DNA from: Cliona cf. orientalis
Taxonomy: Eukaryota > Porifera > Demospongiae > Clionaida > Clionaidae
Reading direction: 5' to 3'
Assembly (NCBI GenBank): GCA_963930775.1
Contig: OZ005692.1
Span: 4,450,135 to 4,514,134 of the forward strand
DNA: 64,000 nucleotides
Made by a program: the position numbers and the translations under genes. Below are positions 11,881-24,169 of the stretch, piece after piece (the stretch's first letter is position 1; each line of letters starts with the position of its first letter). The notes under the pieces were generated by a model. It did no database searches. It had not been told where the DNA came from and was given only the letters and a program-made list of their open reading frames with translations.

Positions 11881-12543
11881 GCGTAAAGTGCCAATTATCG
11901 ACATACGGTTTTCTCCCGCGTGTGCTGTTGCTTAGGAACATCGCCTGAACTTCGAATTTGGACCAAAAGGTAGGGGGTCGCCAGGGCTACAAGTACCTAA
12001 AGTCTCAGGGGGCTGCCGATCAAAATACGTCTGCAATGGCAATTTTAGCTTATAATTGCGAATGCCAGTTATCAACAGTCGGTACGTATTATCGGCACAC
12101 CGTATACTTTCAATACAATCAATTATCGTCACTTGGAGCTTTGTCATCACAGTGCATGCAATCCAAGAGTAAGAAAATTATATAAAAAATACTAGCAGGT
12201 GCATAATCATAAGCTCTAACTACTGAGACAACTTCATGTTCATAGGTGAGCTTGTTCGATCTTTATCGTTTTTTCAATCTTGGCAGAAGCGCCTCGGGAA
12301 CGGCACCATCGCGTCTTTGCCCCTGTATTGAGAAAGTAAGACACTGTGAGGGTCATCTTATCACAAATGAAGCAAAACCTACCTTCAAAAGTCCAGCCTG
12401 AAGCACAGAAGCGAGTCGCGATCGACCACGCGAAGTTATTAATAAACGCGCCACGCCCACTGCCTATATACTAAGGCCCTATGTCGATAATCGATACCCG
12501 TACTTCCGATAGTTGATACCTGTCGGTAATTGGCACATTACGC
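11881..12543. mobile_element. 663-bp non-autonomous DNA element flanked by TA
   Basis: The terminal inverted repeats read GCGTAAAGTGCCAATTATCGACA on the left and (reverse complement) the same with two changes on the right. TA dinucleotides lie outside both ends, consistent with a Tc1/mariner-type target. The interior repeats a TTATCG/TATCAAC-n-CGGTA theme several times near both ends, in both orientations. No transposase frame is present. 12240-12470 is more GC-rich and unlike the flanks; nothing in it was recognised. Confidence 0.7.
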
Positions 12544-12631
12544 TACTACAAGTATGCATACATGTAAATCAACAAGCATAATATTATAGTACACATAACT
12601 GTAACAATTTTGAAGTGATATTGCTCTCTGT

Positions 12632-12768
12632 TACTGTAGCTATAGAGAAACAATGTAGATCCTTCGTGCCATGAGGATGACTAGAGCATCTAGTCGAAAT
12701 GTCGGCAAGTTTTACACTGAACGTTGGTTGTTCACAAAGAATGTTCATTGTTTCTCTACTGTAGCAAT
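12632..12768 (+). ncRNA. Hammerhead-ribozyme-like motif within an inverted repeat
   Basis: The order at 12668-12706 is GCC, then TGAGGA (fits UGANGA), then a perfect 7-bp stem GACTAGA-GCA-TCTAGTC, then GAAA, TGTC and GGC. This matches the hammerhead layout of stem I, core, stem II, GAAA and cleavage triplet GUC, with a minimal stem III as described for Penelope-like elements. Faults are an A where the core C should precede UGA and one unpaired T at the base of stem II. Flanking AGAGAAACAATG (to 12654) and CATTGTTTCTCT (from 12746) form an outer inverted repeat. It is probably a degenerate mobile-element ribozyme. Confidence 0.4.
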
Positions 12769-13496
12769 AATATTGTTTGATCTGTAGAATGTATGATCCA
12801 TGACATTGTATGTTGTATATGCTTGGTGAGTATATATGTCATGTACTCGGAGACAGTTTAGCATGTCAGGTTGTGTGTGCTGATGTACATGTAGGCTTGG
12901 TGAGTTCAGTGTGCCTGTCAAATTTCTATGTGATCTGTGTGTCTGTGTACTTGGTGAGTTGAGAGTGTCTGTCCAGTTGTGATTGATCTGTGTGTCATAC
13001 CCCAGATCCTTTGAAGGGGGAGAAATGACCTAGCTGGTACATACTGATTGCATATGCCAGAAAATGGGTGATATTATTAACAGTTTCCAAAATAAATCCG
13101 GATTTTACAATATGATTTTTCACTGCAAAAATGGACCATAAACGGTCAATTTTGAAAATATAAAATATTATTTACAAATAGGGCTAAAAATTAGTCAAAG
13201 AAGCAAAGGAATAAAAGTTACAAAAATCACATTTTCAGGTGTATTATACAATTTCACAGTAGTTTGCAAGATTGAACAAAATTCTGACAATAATATTTTC
13301 ATATTGGTGCTAAAGATGGTCAAATTAAAGCAACAAAAAAACAGAAACAAAAGTTGCTAGGAATAATGTCATGAAATGGACAACAGATATTATTAAATGT
13401 GTGTAGTAGATTCTAGGAACAACTAATAAAGTATCTGAAATTGGAAGTCTCAGTGATCTTTAGTTTGACTGGTACTCCTTATTGTATACGTAGCTA

Positions 13497-13985
13497 GGTC
13501 TTTGAAATTTCTAGGCCCATGCAGTTACATATCGAAGGTGTCTGAATCCGAATATACAGCTAGCTACTATTGAGACCGACCTTGAAATTTCAAAGCCCTT
13601 CGATGTATGACTGCATGGGCCTAGAAATTTCAAAGACCTAGCTACAGGGAGATAGACCCTTGAAATTTCAAAGCCCTTCGATGTGTAACTGCATTTGCCT
13701 AGAAATTTCAAAGACCTAGCTACAGGGAGACCGCGACCCTTAAGTTTCAAAGCCCTTCGATGTGTGACTGCATGGGCCTAGAAATTTCAAAGACTTAATA
13801 GCTACAGGGATCGAGACCAACCCTTGAAATTTCAAAGCCCTTCGATGTGTGACTGCATGCTTGGCCTAGAAATTTCAAAGCCCTTCGATGTGTGATTGCA
13901 TGCATGGGCCTAGAAATTTCAAAGAGTCTGACCTAGCTAAAGGGAGACTGATCCTTGAAATTTCAAAGACCTTCAATGTGACCAA
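13497..13985. repeat. Minisatellite, about 75-bp unit, about six copies
   Basis: The unit runs CTTGAAATTTCAAAGCCCTTCGATG, TGTGACTGCATGGGCC, TAGAAATTTCAAAGACCTAGC, TACAGGGAGA with variants. Each unit holds two palindromic GAAATTTC cores, so the array can fold at many points. Unit lengths vary through small indels. No open frame through it is credible. Confidence 0.9.
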
Positions 13986-14503
13986 GATTTTTGGTCAGTT
14001 TGTAATGTCTATCTAAGTAATTTTACATTCTAAGTTGTGTTCCTTTAAACAAGTAGCAGGGCTATCGGTGCCTACTAATGTCTGTGCAGGTGGGATTCTA
14101 GCTACGTACCATTGTTGTGCTATCATAATTTGTTCTATTGTTTCTTTATATCCAGGATAATAACATCGTGCATATCAGGTTCACAGAGACTGTTAAAAAG
14201 CAAGCCATACTATATCATCTTCCATCAATATCAATTCTTATTTCCTATTGTGTTATTTTTAGTGATTATTGTAGTAGCCTCATACCTAGGCCACTCCTGA
14301 AGCATGGGAACAGCCTGGGTATGAGTGTGATGAAAATTGTCAATGATTTACTAGCTACATGAATATTAATGCTGTGACCAGATAAGTACGCAGGCTAGTA
14401 GCTAGCACTTGCAATAATACTGAAGTTTATTAGCTAGTACTCAGAATCATCCCATCCATGTCCCATGGCTAGGTTCCACACGTAGCAAATAGAAAAATAC
14501 TCT

Positions 14504-14528
14504 GGGGGGGGGGGGGGGGGGGGGGGGG
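14504..14528 (+). repeat. Poly-G run (25 G)
   Basis: An uninterrupted run of 25 G follows AAAATACTCT. It can form a G-quadruplex and may be mis-sized in the assembly. Confidence 0.95.
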
Positions 14529-14623
14529 AAGATCCACAGGGATCAGAAAAGTATAAAAATTAACGCAAGTTTAATTAGGGGGAAAGAGAGAGATGCAACA
14601 AAAATTGATTGTGCACCTAGGAT

Positions 14624-17600
14624 TTAGCTGCTATCTAATTTGTTATATAAATCTCTTAGTTGGTCCTTCACTATCTTTGATAATGAACCACCTTTCGTTA
14701 GTTTTATATCACGATGGATGATTTCATCAACAGGCAGAGTTTCAGTCCAGGCCACCAATGATTTTCTTTTGTCTTTGTACGTATAAACTCTCCACCTCCC
14801 CGTCCAAGTATCATCAAACCATTTAATGGTTACTTGGCTTCCCTTCACCTCCAGTACTTCTCCAATCTGGGGTCGTTCATGATATTTTTGACAGAGGAGT
14901 GCCACTAGCTCTCCCTCTTGATACTCCTATGTAATTTAAGAAAAAGACATTAATTAGGTTCAATAATAATAATTGCAAGTGTACATGCATGACATTGTTT
15001 AAGTTATGATTGTGTATACTTAGTGTGATGAAATGAACTCTGCCTCTTTATTATCAGATTCTGTTTTATGTTTAAATCATTATTCGGTTATCAACATTAC
15101 TATCATAACTAACTCACATTTTAAATTTCACTGATCTCAGAGACGCAGGTGCTATGTTCATCTAATTACCAACTTAAAGACTATATAGCTAGTACTATCA
15201 GCCAATCCACATTCATTATCCTACTGTTCAGTGCTGCATTGAGCCCCACCCTATTACATACTATGTACTAAAAAGTATGCAGTCTTGCAAAACTGACAGA
15301 GCCAATCCACATTATGTCCAATGCTATACTAAAAATATTATCCATACTGTGTTCTGAAAATAATCTCCGAGTCGAGTCTACGCTCAAGCTTATAAAATTA
15401 ATAACTCACCCTCTCTGAATGGGTGCTCATATGTGAGGTTGTTGCTGGTGGCCTTGCCTTCTTTATTGCTTGAAGATTGACCTTTTAGAACAAAAGTTCA
15501 CTTTATTAGCAAGGTGTCAGTGCACATTGCACATTATGGGGACTGTGGTAAACACTTAAAATAATATTATTGCTACCTCGTCCTGATTGTTTTCCCGTTG
15601 AGCTCGCTTTCGTTTTGCACATATGGAACGCACACTCTTACTGGAATCCTATATCAATAATAAACGGTTAATAATAGCCATAATATCATTCTTATAGTCA
15701 TAACTAACATTTTGGTGTATTGAAGTGATGGCTTGGGAATCCACTGTTTTATCACAGTCACTGGCAGTTTGTTTCTTCTTCCTAGAAGTAGTTGACTTGA
15801 TACAAACCTGTATTTTTTATAATAATAATCATACTAGGTCTATAAAAATTGACACTTTAGAATAAAAAATTCATGATAATTTTCATTTAATGCAGCTAGG
15901 CTTATTGCTAGGAGTGTGTATATTGGATATGGGAACTGTGAACCAAGTTAGAAATTTAATAGCTGCTACCTCGTCCTGATTGTTTTCCCGTTGAGCTTCC
16001 TTTCGTTTTGCACATGTGGAACGCACACTCTTACTGGAATCCTATATCAATAATAAACGGTTAATAATAGCTATAATTAGTATAATAATTATCATTTATA
16101 GGCATAACTAACATTTTGGTGTATTGAAGTGCTGGCTTGGGAATCCACTGTTTTATCACAGTCACTGGCAGTTTGCTTCTTCTTCCTAGAAGTAGGCAAA
16201 CCTGTATATTTTGTGCAATAATAATCATACTAGTTCTATACAGAAGCGTAGGAAGATGGTTCGATAAAGGGGGCTCTATAGATCTATAGGCAAGAGCTAA
16301 TAAAATGTGTTCATACTGCACAAATTATGCAACTATATATATATATATCAGAAAACATAGGGGGCACCAGCCATAAAAGTTGACACTTTAGAATAGAAAA
16401 TTCATGATAATTTTTCATTTAATGCAACTAGGCTTATTGCTAGGAGTGTGTATATTGGATATGGGAACTATGAACCGAGATAGAAATTTAGATACAAACC
16501 AAAACCTTTAACAGCTGCTACCTCATCCTGATTGTTTTCCCTTTGAGCTCGTTTCACTTTGCACATACTAGTTATACTATCTATAATCTTACCTTTGGGT
16601 GAGGTCCATTTTCCTTCATGCACACAGCATTTATGTGCTGTGGTAGATTCATGTGTGTTAGCTGTACTTCTCGCTCAGGATTCAACTAGTGAAAGGCATT
16701 AACAATATCATTATGGTATAATCCAAAGTGTTGGAAAAATAGTCCTCACAGATAAACATGCAGTGGGACTCTTGTACACAATACTAATTATGTGGCGTTA
16801 CCTCTTCTCCAGCAAGTGTTAGTTCAGAATCTTTCGCTTTAGTCTGTTCTATAAGTTCTGCGAGTGGCCACTTAGTAGCAGACTCCGAATGGCTCTCTGA
16901 GTTGCAATTCTTTAAACTATCGAGATAGTCTAACCACCATCTTTGAGCCTCCTCAGAGATGCCACACCTCTGACGGTATTGTTTGGCATGTGTAGATAAC
17001 TTCTTGTAGTCGATACGCTCCACACTTGGAGGTATCAGTTTTGGGGATCCAGCAGGGTATGACTATGCATGTGGTTAAAAACGATTCGTACATGATGTAG
17101 CATTATGTAGAGGATTTAGCTATCCTGCTATCTGTAGTATACCTTGAGTAGCTGGATGCCTGTAGATGGCTCCCAAGGAGATTGGCTCCACTCTTTGTAG
17201 TGCATCACTACTTCACCTAATCTGTTCCTGGTGAAACGGAACACATGGGGAAAGGAGTGATGTTGCAGCACGTTGAGATTTGGTGCCAGCCAAGATTTAA
17301 TATCGTGCATTTTCTCAAGCAAAATGGCACTGGACACGTCGGCATAGCACCGAGTGATTGCTAACATTAAGTCTAGACAGAATGAAAGTGATATCAGTGC
17401 TTGATAATATTATGGTAATAATATTATTATTACTAACCAGGTAGGGTGTGAGCAGCATTGTGTCGCAGATATTGAGAAAATTTGCTAAAAAATTGGTCAA
17501 TGTCTTCATGGGTATGACCCACCATCAAAAATCCAAGTTCAATCTGATGAGAATTTGAGTGAGTGTATTATAACTCAAATAATTATTATGATTATCACAC

Positions 17601-19078
17601 ATAATTCGAAGGCATAAGCCAGCTTTAAGTGATAGTACTAACCTCCTTGAAAATTTTTTTCTGCACCAAGAGTGCAAGGAAGCCGAAAACATACTGATTT
17701 TTATTTTCTCGAAAACAGTTATCCAGTTGAAGGAATAGAGTGGGCGGCAATCCATCTACATTGCACTGATCTACTAGTATATCAAGAAGAATATTCATGG
17801 TTAGATTACTATCATGGGGCCACATTTGCGTATCAACAAATGCATAGCTTCTTCTTCCATGAACGAGAACTCCAGTTACATGAGTTCTGAGCACCCACAT
17901 ATTGCATGCCGCCTTATTTTTTCGGACGAGGTGAGGGAGATCTGTTTTGCTCTGATCCATCCTGTCCATAATCACACTGATATATTTGTGGGGCTCCTGC
18001 CGGGCTTTCTGTCTATTGTCGTAATACCGTGCTCGCTCTTGACTATATAATATAAAAGTTAATACTAGGTTATAGCCATTAACAGATCTTTAATAGGCAA
18101 TAATTAAGTGTACTCCAATAATACGTATGCAGACTGAATTTTTTAGTGCCAAAACGCTAAACAATCAGAGTGATTTAACGAAATGTAATACTTAAATTAA
18201 ATGGCCAAATAATCCCAAAATGAATTTAAAATATCCTTATGCACACTACTCTTAGATTAGCAACCAATCAAAACTTGTGGGGGGAGAGGGGTGGCTTAAT
18301 TATGCCACTTTTACCACTATATTTTGAGCCTTTTACCTTTGCAAAGTATTGTGCTTTTCCAAAATTTGAGCATAGAGCTTCCTTTGATTCACATCAGTCG
18401 TTAGCTGAAGCTCATTTTTACCAGTGTGCAGGTGTCACATTTAGTGCATCAATTTTCCTATGATGATTATTATTATATCATATAGGGCACATGATCATGT
18501 ACTACTATTATTTGTCTACCTTGGGGATGGATACGTGCGGAAATTCAGCTTTCCACAAGCTAAGAAATTGTGTCTTCCTTAAACCTGTTATACACTAGTG
18601 TATTATTTAGGAATGAAGGAAGATGAATAGCCATTGTCTGGCATTTGATCGCCAATTTGGTGGAAATAGGATTGCATCCATGCGATTGCTTTGTAAGATT
18701 TAGGCCTGTGTGCTGTTGTTGGAGAATGGATTCTCTCGAATGACACAACTCCACTGCAAAAGGCTTTTCGTACTTCATAGTATCGTGTTCTACTTAAGCT
18801 TAGTGTTCCTAGCCATACTGCTAAGCATACACATTTTCCTGATACCATGAATGTTGTTTCCTTTTCTTCAAGCGTGCTATTACTGTGAAAATAGTTCAGT
18901 ATCCACTGACGCTGCTGAAAGTTGCTAAGAGTAGTAAATCGCTGGTAGGTCATCCAGATGTCTGTTTCACTGAGATGGTGTACTGCTTTTGCGCATTTTG
19001 TACTACATCCATCCAGTGAATAAATTTTGTTGCAATACTCTAAAGCAGTTGGCTTGGTTATACTCTTCTGCGACATAT
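14624..19078 (-). pseudogene. Multi-exon DUF7869-type gene, frameshifted
   Basis: Exons recognised from 5' to 3' on the minus strand are 19078-18520, 18042-17643, 17543-17438, 17372-17143, 17062-16802, 16685-16593, repeated small exons at 16.2-15.6 kb, 15482-15410 and 14926-14624, all with GT-AG borders. The 18042-17643 exon carries LQLDNCFRENKN and the next exon VGHTHEDIDQFFS, signatures I associate with the DUF7869 family common in sponges, cnidarians and molluscs. These are RNase H-like in appearance, but function is unproven. The last exon has a small beta-rich chromo/Tudor-like segment (GEVLEV..VTIKWFDDTWTGRW). The first exon needs two one-base shifts, near 18632 and 18569, to keep the family motifs (DQMPD, then IHLPSF, then LWKAEFPHVSIP), so this copy is probably broken unless the assembly is wrong. 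Further 5' exons may exist. Confidence 0.65.
15579..16590 (-). repeat. Exon-containing tandem triplication
   Basis: A block of about 390 bp is present twice almost intact (about 15579-15960 and 15969-16480) and a third time partly (from about 16510). Each full copy has two small exons of the DUF7869-type gene: one coding for DSSKSVRSICAKRKRAQ and one for a TSRKKKQTASDCDKTV segment, both with splice sites. The encoded pieces are basic and look like nuclear-localisation sequence. Repeating them would lengthen a basic linker. Confidence 0.75.
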
Positions 19079-19541
19079 CTGTGAACATTAATGAACGCGC
19101 TGTTAGTTTGAGGGTTGTATACATATTATACTAATGTACTATGACAAAGAGGCAATGATTTTAATTTAAAAGCTGGCACTACCCACAGATTCCAGTGGCA
19201 TATATTATACTACTTATCTCAAGCACATGTAGGCAGGAGATAATAAGATAGGGTACTTCAACTATTATACCACAAGTGACAAGCCAACTGTGCCCAGAGT
19301 ACCAATATTATTCTATACACTGTTGTGGGCATTGTATTAATTCACACTCAGAGTGTCATCTAGAATTGAGGGAATCAAGTAACTCAGTGTATCATTAATT
19401 GTTGTGGATGACCAGATAAAAGTGGCCTTAACATTTTTAAAGTTCACCAACCTACTCTCCCAACTATACTGGACTTTCAATGAGACATCAGAACCATAAT
19501 ATTAAAACAGGATGTTCACAAAGATGATGTACAATCACAAT

Positions 19542-21247
19542 TCAATAGTATAGTCGACTAAATAATTCAAGACATAAAGCCTGTTCAGCTGTAATTCTAT
19601 TGTTGGGGTCTACTGTAAGAGTACATTTAAGTAAGGTTGATAGTTCTTTAAATAGATTGGTGCGTTTGAGGTGTGAGTCTGGGACACAAAGCGTATCTAG
19701 ACTAATCCCTGTAGAATATTTGGAGGAAATTAGTGAGATTCCAAGTCTCTGTGCAGCTTGTATGCAGACATTTGAACCAAATATTTCTATTATTTCTGCC
19801 AAAGCATGCAAATCGTTTTGAGAATGAAAGAAGGGATACTTTTTCGATAAAATTGATAAAAGTACTACTCCAGCAGACCATATGTCGATTGTAGATGTTT
19901 GATGAGCATATGCAAGTAATATTTCTGGGGCTCTATAACCAGTGGTTCCAGATCTTGGCACCACTTTAGATCTTCTAGACATACATATACCACACACAGA
20001 TGTGTCATCATGACGACAGTGTGCTTGTTTCATATCACATACCATAATATTTTGAATTTTCTTTGTGGTACATGGCTTCTTGAATAGTGATCCATCTTTG
20101 TGGGCTTTGTGATACTTTTTCAAATTGTTCACTAAACCAAAGTCAATAAGTTTACCCAAACGAATTTCCTTATTGTAAAGGAAATTGCTCGGTTTAACAT
20201 CTCGGTGGATTATGCCTTTGGAGTGTATATACGCCAGACCACTTAATAAACTATGCATATAAAACTTTACGTCTACTAAGTTCATACTCTTCAATAAGCA
20301 AGGGAAATTGTCATGCTCAAAGTATGGAAACACCAACACAACTTGATCTTCGTGGCGTACTGCTGTAAGTAACTCTATGATATTGGCATGTTTATCAATC
20401 ATTTGCAAAGCTTTGATTTCAGAGGGAGCTTTGATACAAGCTGTAGGTAAAAGATACTTTAAAGCAAACTTAACATTTGGTGCATTCTTCATTTCACCAA
20501 GCATCACAATACCATAGCTTCCTCTATCGATACACTTAATCAGGTTAAATGTTGAGCCGATTTGGGGGACTTGTTTAAGGAAGGATGGAAGATTTTGTGA
20601 TGTACCTAAAAGTAAAATTATTTGCGAACATTAAGCAATGTCAATTGCTCTGAATTTGTCACAATGGCTCCTGAACCAGCTAGTACGTGAATATTTTTTT
20701 ACATAGATGTTAAACCAGTACCATAGTTACTGTATGATCCGCATTACGTTAGTTAGGTCATAATACACACATGCAATAAAAGTAGTTTGCGCACTCGAGA
20801 TCTAGCTAAATATTGTTACAGTAACTCACTTTCAGAATCCGCTGTGGAGAAAGATGTTTGTTTTGGCTTCATAGCAACTAAATTAGTTGTTGATGGTGTC
20901 ATCATCGGATCAGATACTTTTACCAGTGTTATATCATGCTGGTCCAGGTTGCACGTCGATTGATTCCACGATACAACGGAGTTTGCAACACTTGGCTCCT
21001 TATCACAACCTGATCCTGGAGTCCATTCAACAGCACTACCGCTCGGATCAGAGCAACCATGGGCACTCCATTGTGATAAAACTGAAGATACTGTTACATC
21101 AAGTGATTGTTGGCTGTCATGAGTGCATTTCGGTGTCCATACCGCAATTGAATCACTGGACCCATTTTCCTTTAATGGTGTGCTCATGATTCGAGGTGAC
21201 CAATCAAGTATTTCTGACCGATCAGATGGTACAATTTCCCACTCCAT
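19542..21247 (-). CDS. CDC7: CDC7 protein kinase, two coding exons
   Basis: Exon 1 (21247-20830) and exon 2 (20605-19542) join in frame across a GTGAGT...TTTAG intron, giving about 493 residues. CDC7 with its partner DBF4 phosphorylates the MCM helicase to fire replication origins in the nucleus. Seen motifs are the glycine loop IDRGSYGIV, the ATP lysine in FALKYL, the catalytic HRDVKPSNFL, the DFG in KLIDFGLV, a cysteine-bearing activation insert (SVCGICMSRRSKVVPRSGTTG) and RAPEILL, an arrangement typical of CDC7. Length is somewhat below the human enzyme. The N-terminal 140 residues are polar with repeated tryptophan motifs (DWSP, VWTP, EWTP) and probably disordered. The reading frame is intact. 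A CAG acceptor just upstream (about 21270) suggests an intron in the 5' UTR. Confidence 0.93.
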
Positions 21248-22700
21248 TGTAAGGTAGCGACCAAATATATCTGAAATATATATAATATGTTACAGAATGG
21301 CATGGTTATACAGAAAACATGCACGCCGATACTATTAATACGATATCGAGTGTTCTTGTCTAGTGCGCATGCCCGAGCTCACGCGTGCACGCTCGATGAC
21401 ACGTGTCAGTTTTTTTTGCGCATGCTCGAGCTCCAAGGTATCTGCTATACTTCTCGGCTACGTAATTTACCACAGAAATTCGGTCGGGCCATTCTTTTTG
21501 TATAGTATGCCTACTAAATCACTATCCATGATAAAACATATTTACTCTATGGTTCTCTTCGATTATACCTATTTGACCCAGATAATTAACTAACACACAC
21601 TAAATTATGGCATTGGAAATGTCTATAATGTAATTAAGGGTTAGCTATAGAAACCTTAGGTCAGTGGCTGCCAGCTCAAGCGAGCTGAAGTGATGCCCAG
21701 GTTCTACTTTGGACTGTCATGAAAATCAAGTTTGTTTAACGCCGAGAAATTGTATATACCTGCCCCCGTTTTTTAAAAGTGGACCTGTTAGTTTTCTAGC
21801 AAAATAACGTCATGCTCAGAATCACCTATTTTTCCTAGGACCTACAGGTCATACCAAATCTGTACCGCAGGGCTTGGCAAAGCAAAAAAAATGCCAGTTA
21901 ACTTCAGCCATGCAGCGCTCGGAATATTCCACCGTGAAAGAACGATACGTTTACTGTACATCATACTATAAGTGTAATGCATACCTTCAACAGCCTGTAA
22001 GCAACGAGATTCACCTCAGCACGACGACGTATGATCAAATATTAGCTCCTGGTAAAGACGATCAATCGATATTAAAAGGAAGTAAAGTTTCTGATACACA
22101 AAACTCCAGAGAATAGCACTAACAATTCAAATAAGAGCAGCTAGCTGCAGTCCCTCTGTATCGCTTGCATTAGCACTGCGCATGCGCGTATCGTGTAATT
22201 ATGCTATAGAAGTACAGCTGTACAGCTACAGAGAGCGCGCGTGGACGGTACATGTACATGTTATAATATGCGTATGAATGCATGCAGCATGCATGCATGC
22301 TCTGCACGTGCATCTAATCAGAGTGCATGGACATGATGGCTGCATATGCATGCCCATCGTGATAACGAATGAAAGACTATAATTATTATCTTAAAACTTA
22401 TCTACTGTACACAGTATATGGCATAGTAGAAAGCTTAAGGTACCATTTAATTGCGTGGGCTTGAGCGTCAGGAATGGCTAATTCAATTAGCGAATCGTGA
22501 AGGGGCGTGGCCGAAGAGGCCATACGAGTGCTTTTGGTCGAAGGTGGGCGTGTCCAGAATCGGCCAGGGATGATTATGCGCGTGTAATTAGCAACCGGAA
22601 GTGGCCCCTGAAGAAAAGACCGGTAATTGCCCACATCAAAGCAAGATCAAAGCATTCTTTCTTAACTATTAACCGCAACGACATACACTAAGTAGAAATT
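21248..22700. other. CDC7 upstream region, no second gene supported
   Basis: The stretch 21350-21440 is CpG-rich (GCGCATGCCCGAGCTCACGCG) and is the likely CDC7 promoter. Open frames on the plus strand (for example 21874-22116) lack any recognisable feature. 22190-22340 is rich in GCATGC and TGCATG words. 22500-22620 carries GGGCGTGG-type boxes. Confidence 0.5.
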
Positions 22701-22711
22701 ACACACTAAGT

Positions 22712-23516
22712 AGAAAAAAAAAGCATATTTAAATAATTAAATAATCTAATTCATGGGGGGTTTGGGAGCACTTGGGGGGATAATTTTTACATGGGCACGC
22801 AGAATGGGTCGAAATTAGAGATTTGACGCAGGGGAATTTTGATTCACGCCTTAGAAATAAAGTTATGGCCCTTTGAAGTTTTCCCATATGTTTGTATAGG
22901 AAGCCATGCATTTGCAATGTTTTCTACGTGAGGGGCGGGGCCACGCGCGCACATCAACGTGACGACCATTACCCACTTTACTCAAAATTGATGTATAGGC
23001 TGCCTGCTTGCATTGTATGGCTCTACTATGCATCCAGCTCAATTATATGGTGGTTTTTGGACAATTTTTTTTCTGCTTAGTGTCTGGTCTCCTTGAAAAA
23101 AGCAAATTTAAATAATTAAATAAATAATTAAATAATCTAATTCATGGGGAATTTAGGAGCACTTGGGGGGATAATTTTTACATGAGCACGCAGAATGGGT
23201 CGAAACTAGAGATTTGATCAGACAGATTTTTGATTCACACCTTACAATTAAAGTTATGGCCCTTTGAAGTTTTCCCATATGTTTGTATAGGAAGCCATGC
23301 GTTTGCAATGTTTTCCGCCCACGCGCTACGTGAGGGGCGGGGCCACGCGCGCACATAAGCGTGACGACCTTTACCAACGTTTGACAAAATTAAAATTTAG
23401 GATGCCTGCTTGCATTGTATGGTTCCACTATGCACCCAGCTCGATTATGTGGTGGTTTTTGGACAATTTTTTTTCTGCTTAGTGTTCTGGTCGCCTTGAA
23501 AAAAAAAAAAAAAAAG
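22712..23516. repeat. Tandem pair of an about 400-bp repeat ending in poly-A
   Basis: Copy 1 (about 22712-23099) and copy 2 (about 23100-23516) share ATTTAAATAATTAAATAATC at the start, GGGAGCACTTGGGGGGATAA, GTTATGGCCCTTTGAAGTTT, GTGAGGGGCGGGGCCACGCG, and TTTTTGGACAATTTTTTTTCTGCTTAGTG near the end. Each ends CCTTGAAAAA, the second with a run of about 18 A. The A-rich end is reminiscent of a retroposed (SINE-like) unit, but no pol III boxes were identified. Confidence 0.75.
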
Positions 23517-23519
23517 CCT

Positions 23520-24165
23520 AATTAGGCCTAATTAAGCATGTGGGCGTGTTCCTGGCACTGTGTGGAGTGCGTGCGTGTGCGTTAATGCAGGTTTCATTGC
23601 TTCCGATTGGGCGTGGCTTCACAGGCCAGCGCTTGTGTATCGGGGCCTGGGACTTGGCCGCGGCGATAGGTGGGCGTGTCCCGGATGCGGTGGTGACCTT
23701 TGAACCCGGCCAGGAGGCTTTGGGGGCGTGGCAGGAGGTCAAAGGTGAGGCCATGTCAGTTAATGAGGCTCTGTACGGCGGTGCGATCGAGGGGCCTGTA
23801 CGGCTGGACGGAAGCTGACGATGGTTTGAAGCGGATGTGGTTGCGATGACGTGTTGTTACTCCGCCCACACAGGAAATGAGGTGAGCTCTTGTGTGGGCG
23901 GTGTGGCAGAATGGCCTCCCAGTGTTTGTGTGTGTTTTGGCCTTGAGGAAGCTGTGTGTTTTAATTGGGATTGATTGTGGGCTTCCGGTGGACATCCGGT
24001 GGTTAGTAGGCACTTGATTGAGAATGGTGGTCCTCGGGGAACAGGGTGGGGCTGTTTTGGGCGTGGCCTGGCCCCTCCCTTCCGGCTCGGCTTCCGGTCC
24101 ATGGAGGATATTAAATGAACACTTCCGGCTCTAGCAGCCACACCCCTGAGACCTGTGCAATTAAA
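23520..24165. other. GC-rich spacer with many GGGCGTG boxes
   Basis: Base composition here is clearly richer in G and C than the surroundings. The core GGGCGTG appears at about 23543, 23609, 23673, 23725 and 24059, with related GGGCGG at 23896. A 92-codon open frame at 23540-23818 has no recognisable feature. It could be a regulatory (Sp1/KLF-like) cluster or part of a transposable element. Confidence 0.45.
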
Positions 24166-24169
24166 AGGG

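Noticed and set aside
11958-12185. Frames on both strands within the 11881 element
   Set aside because: They overlap terminal and subterminal repeats and have no protein features.
13511-13750. 79-codon minus-strand frame with internal repeats
   Set aside because: It is a translation of the minisatellite.
23540-23818. 92-codon plus-strand frame in the GC-rich spacer
   Set aside because: GC-rich DNA has few stops on both strands; competing frames exist and nothing is recognised.
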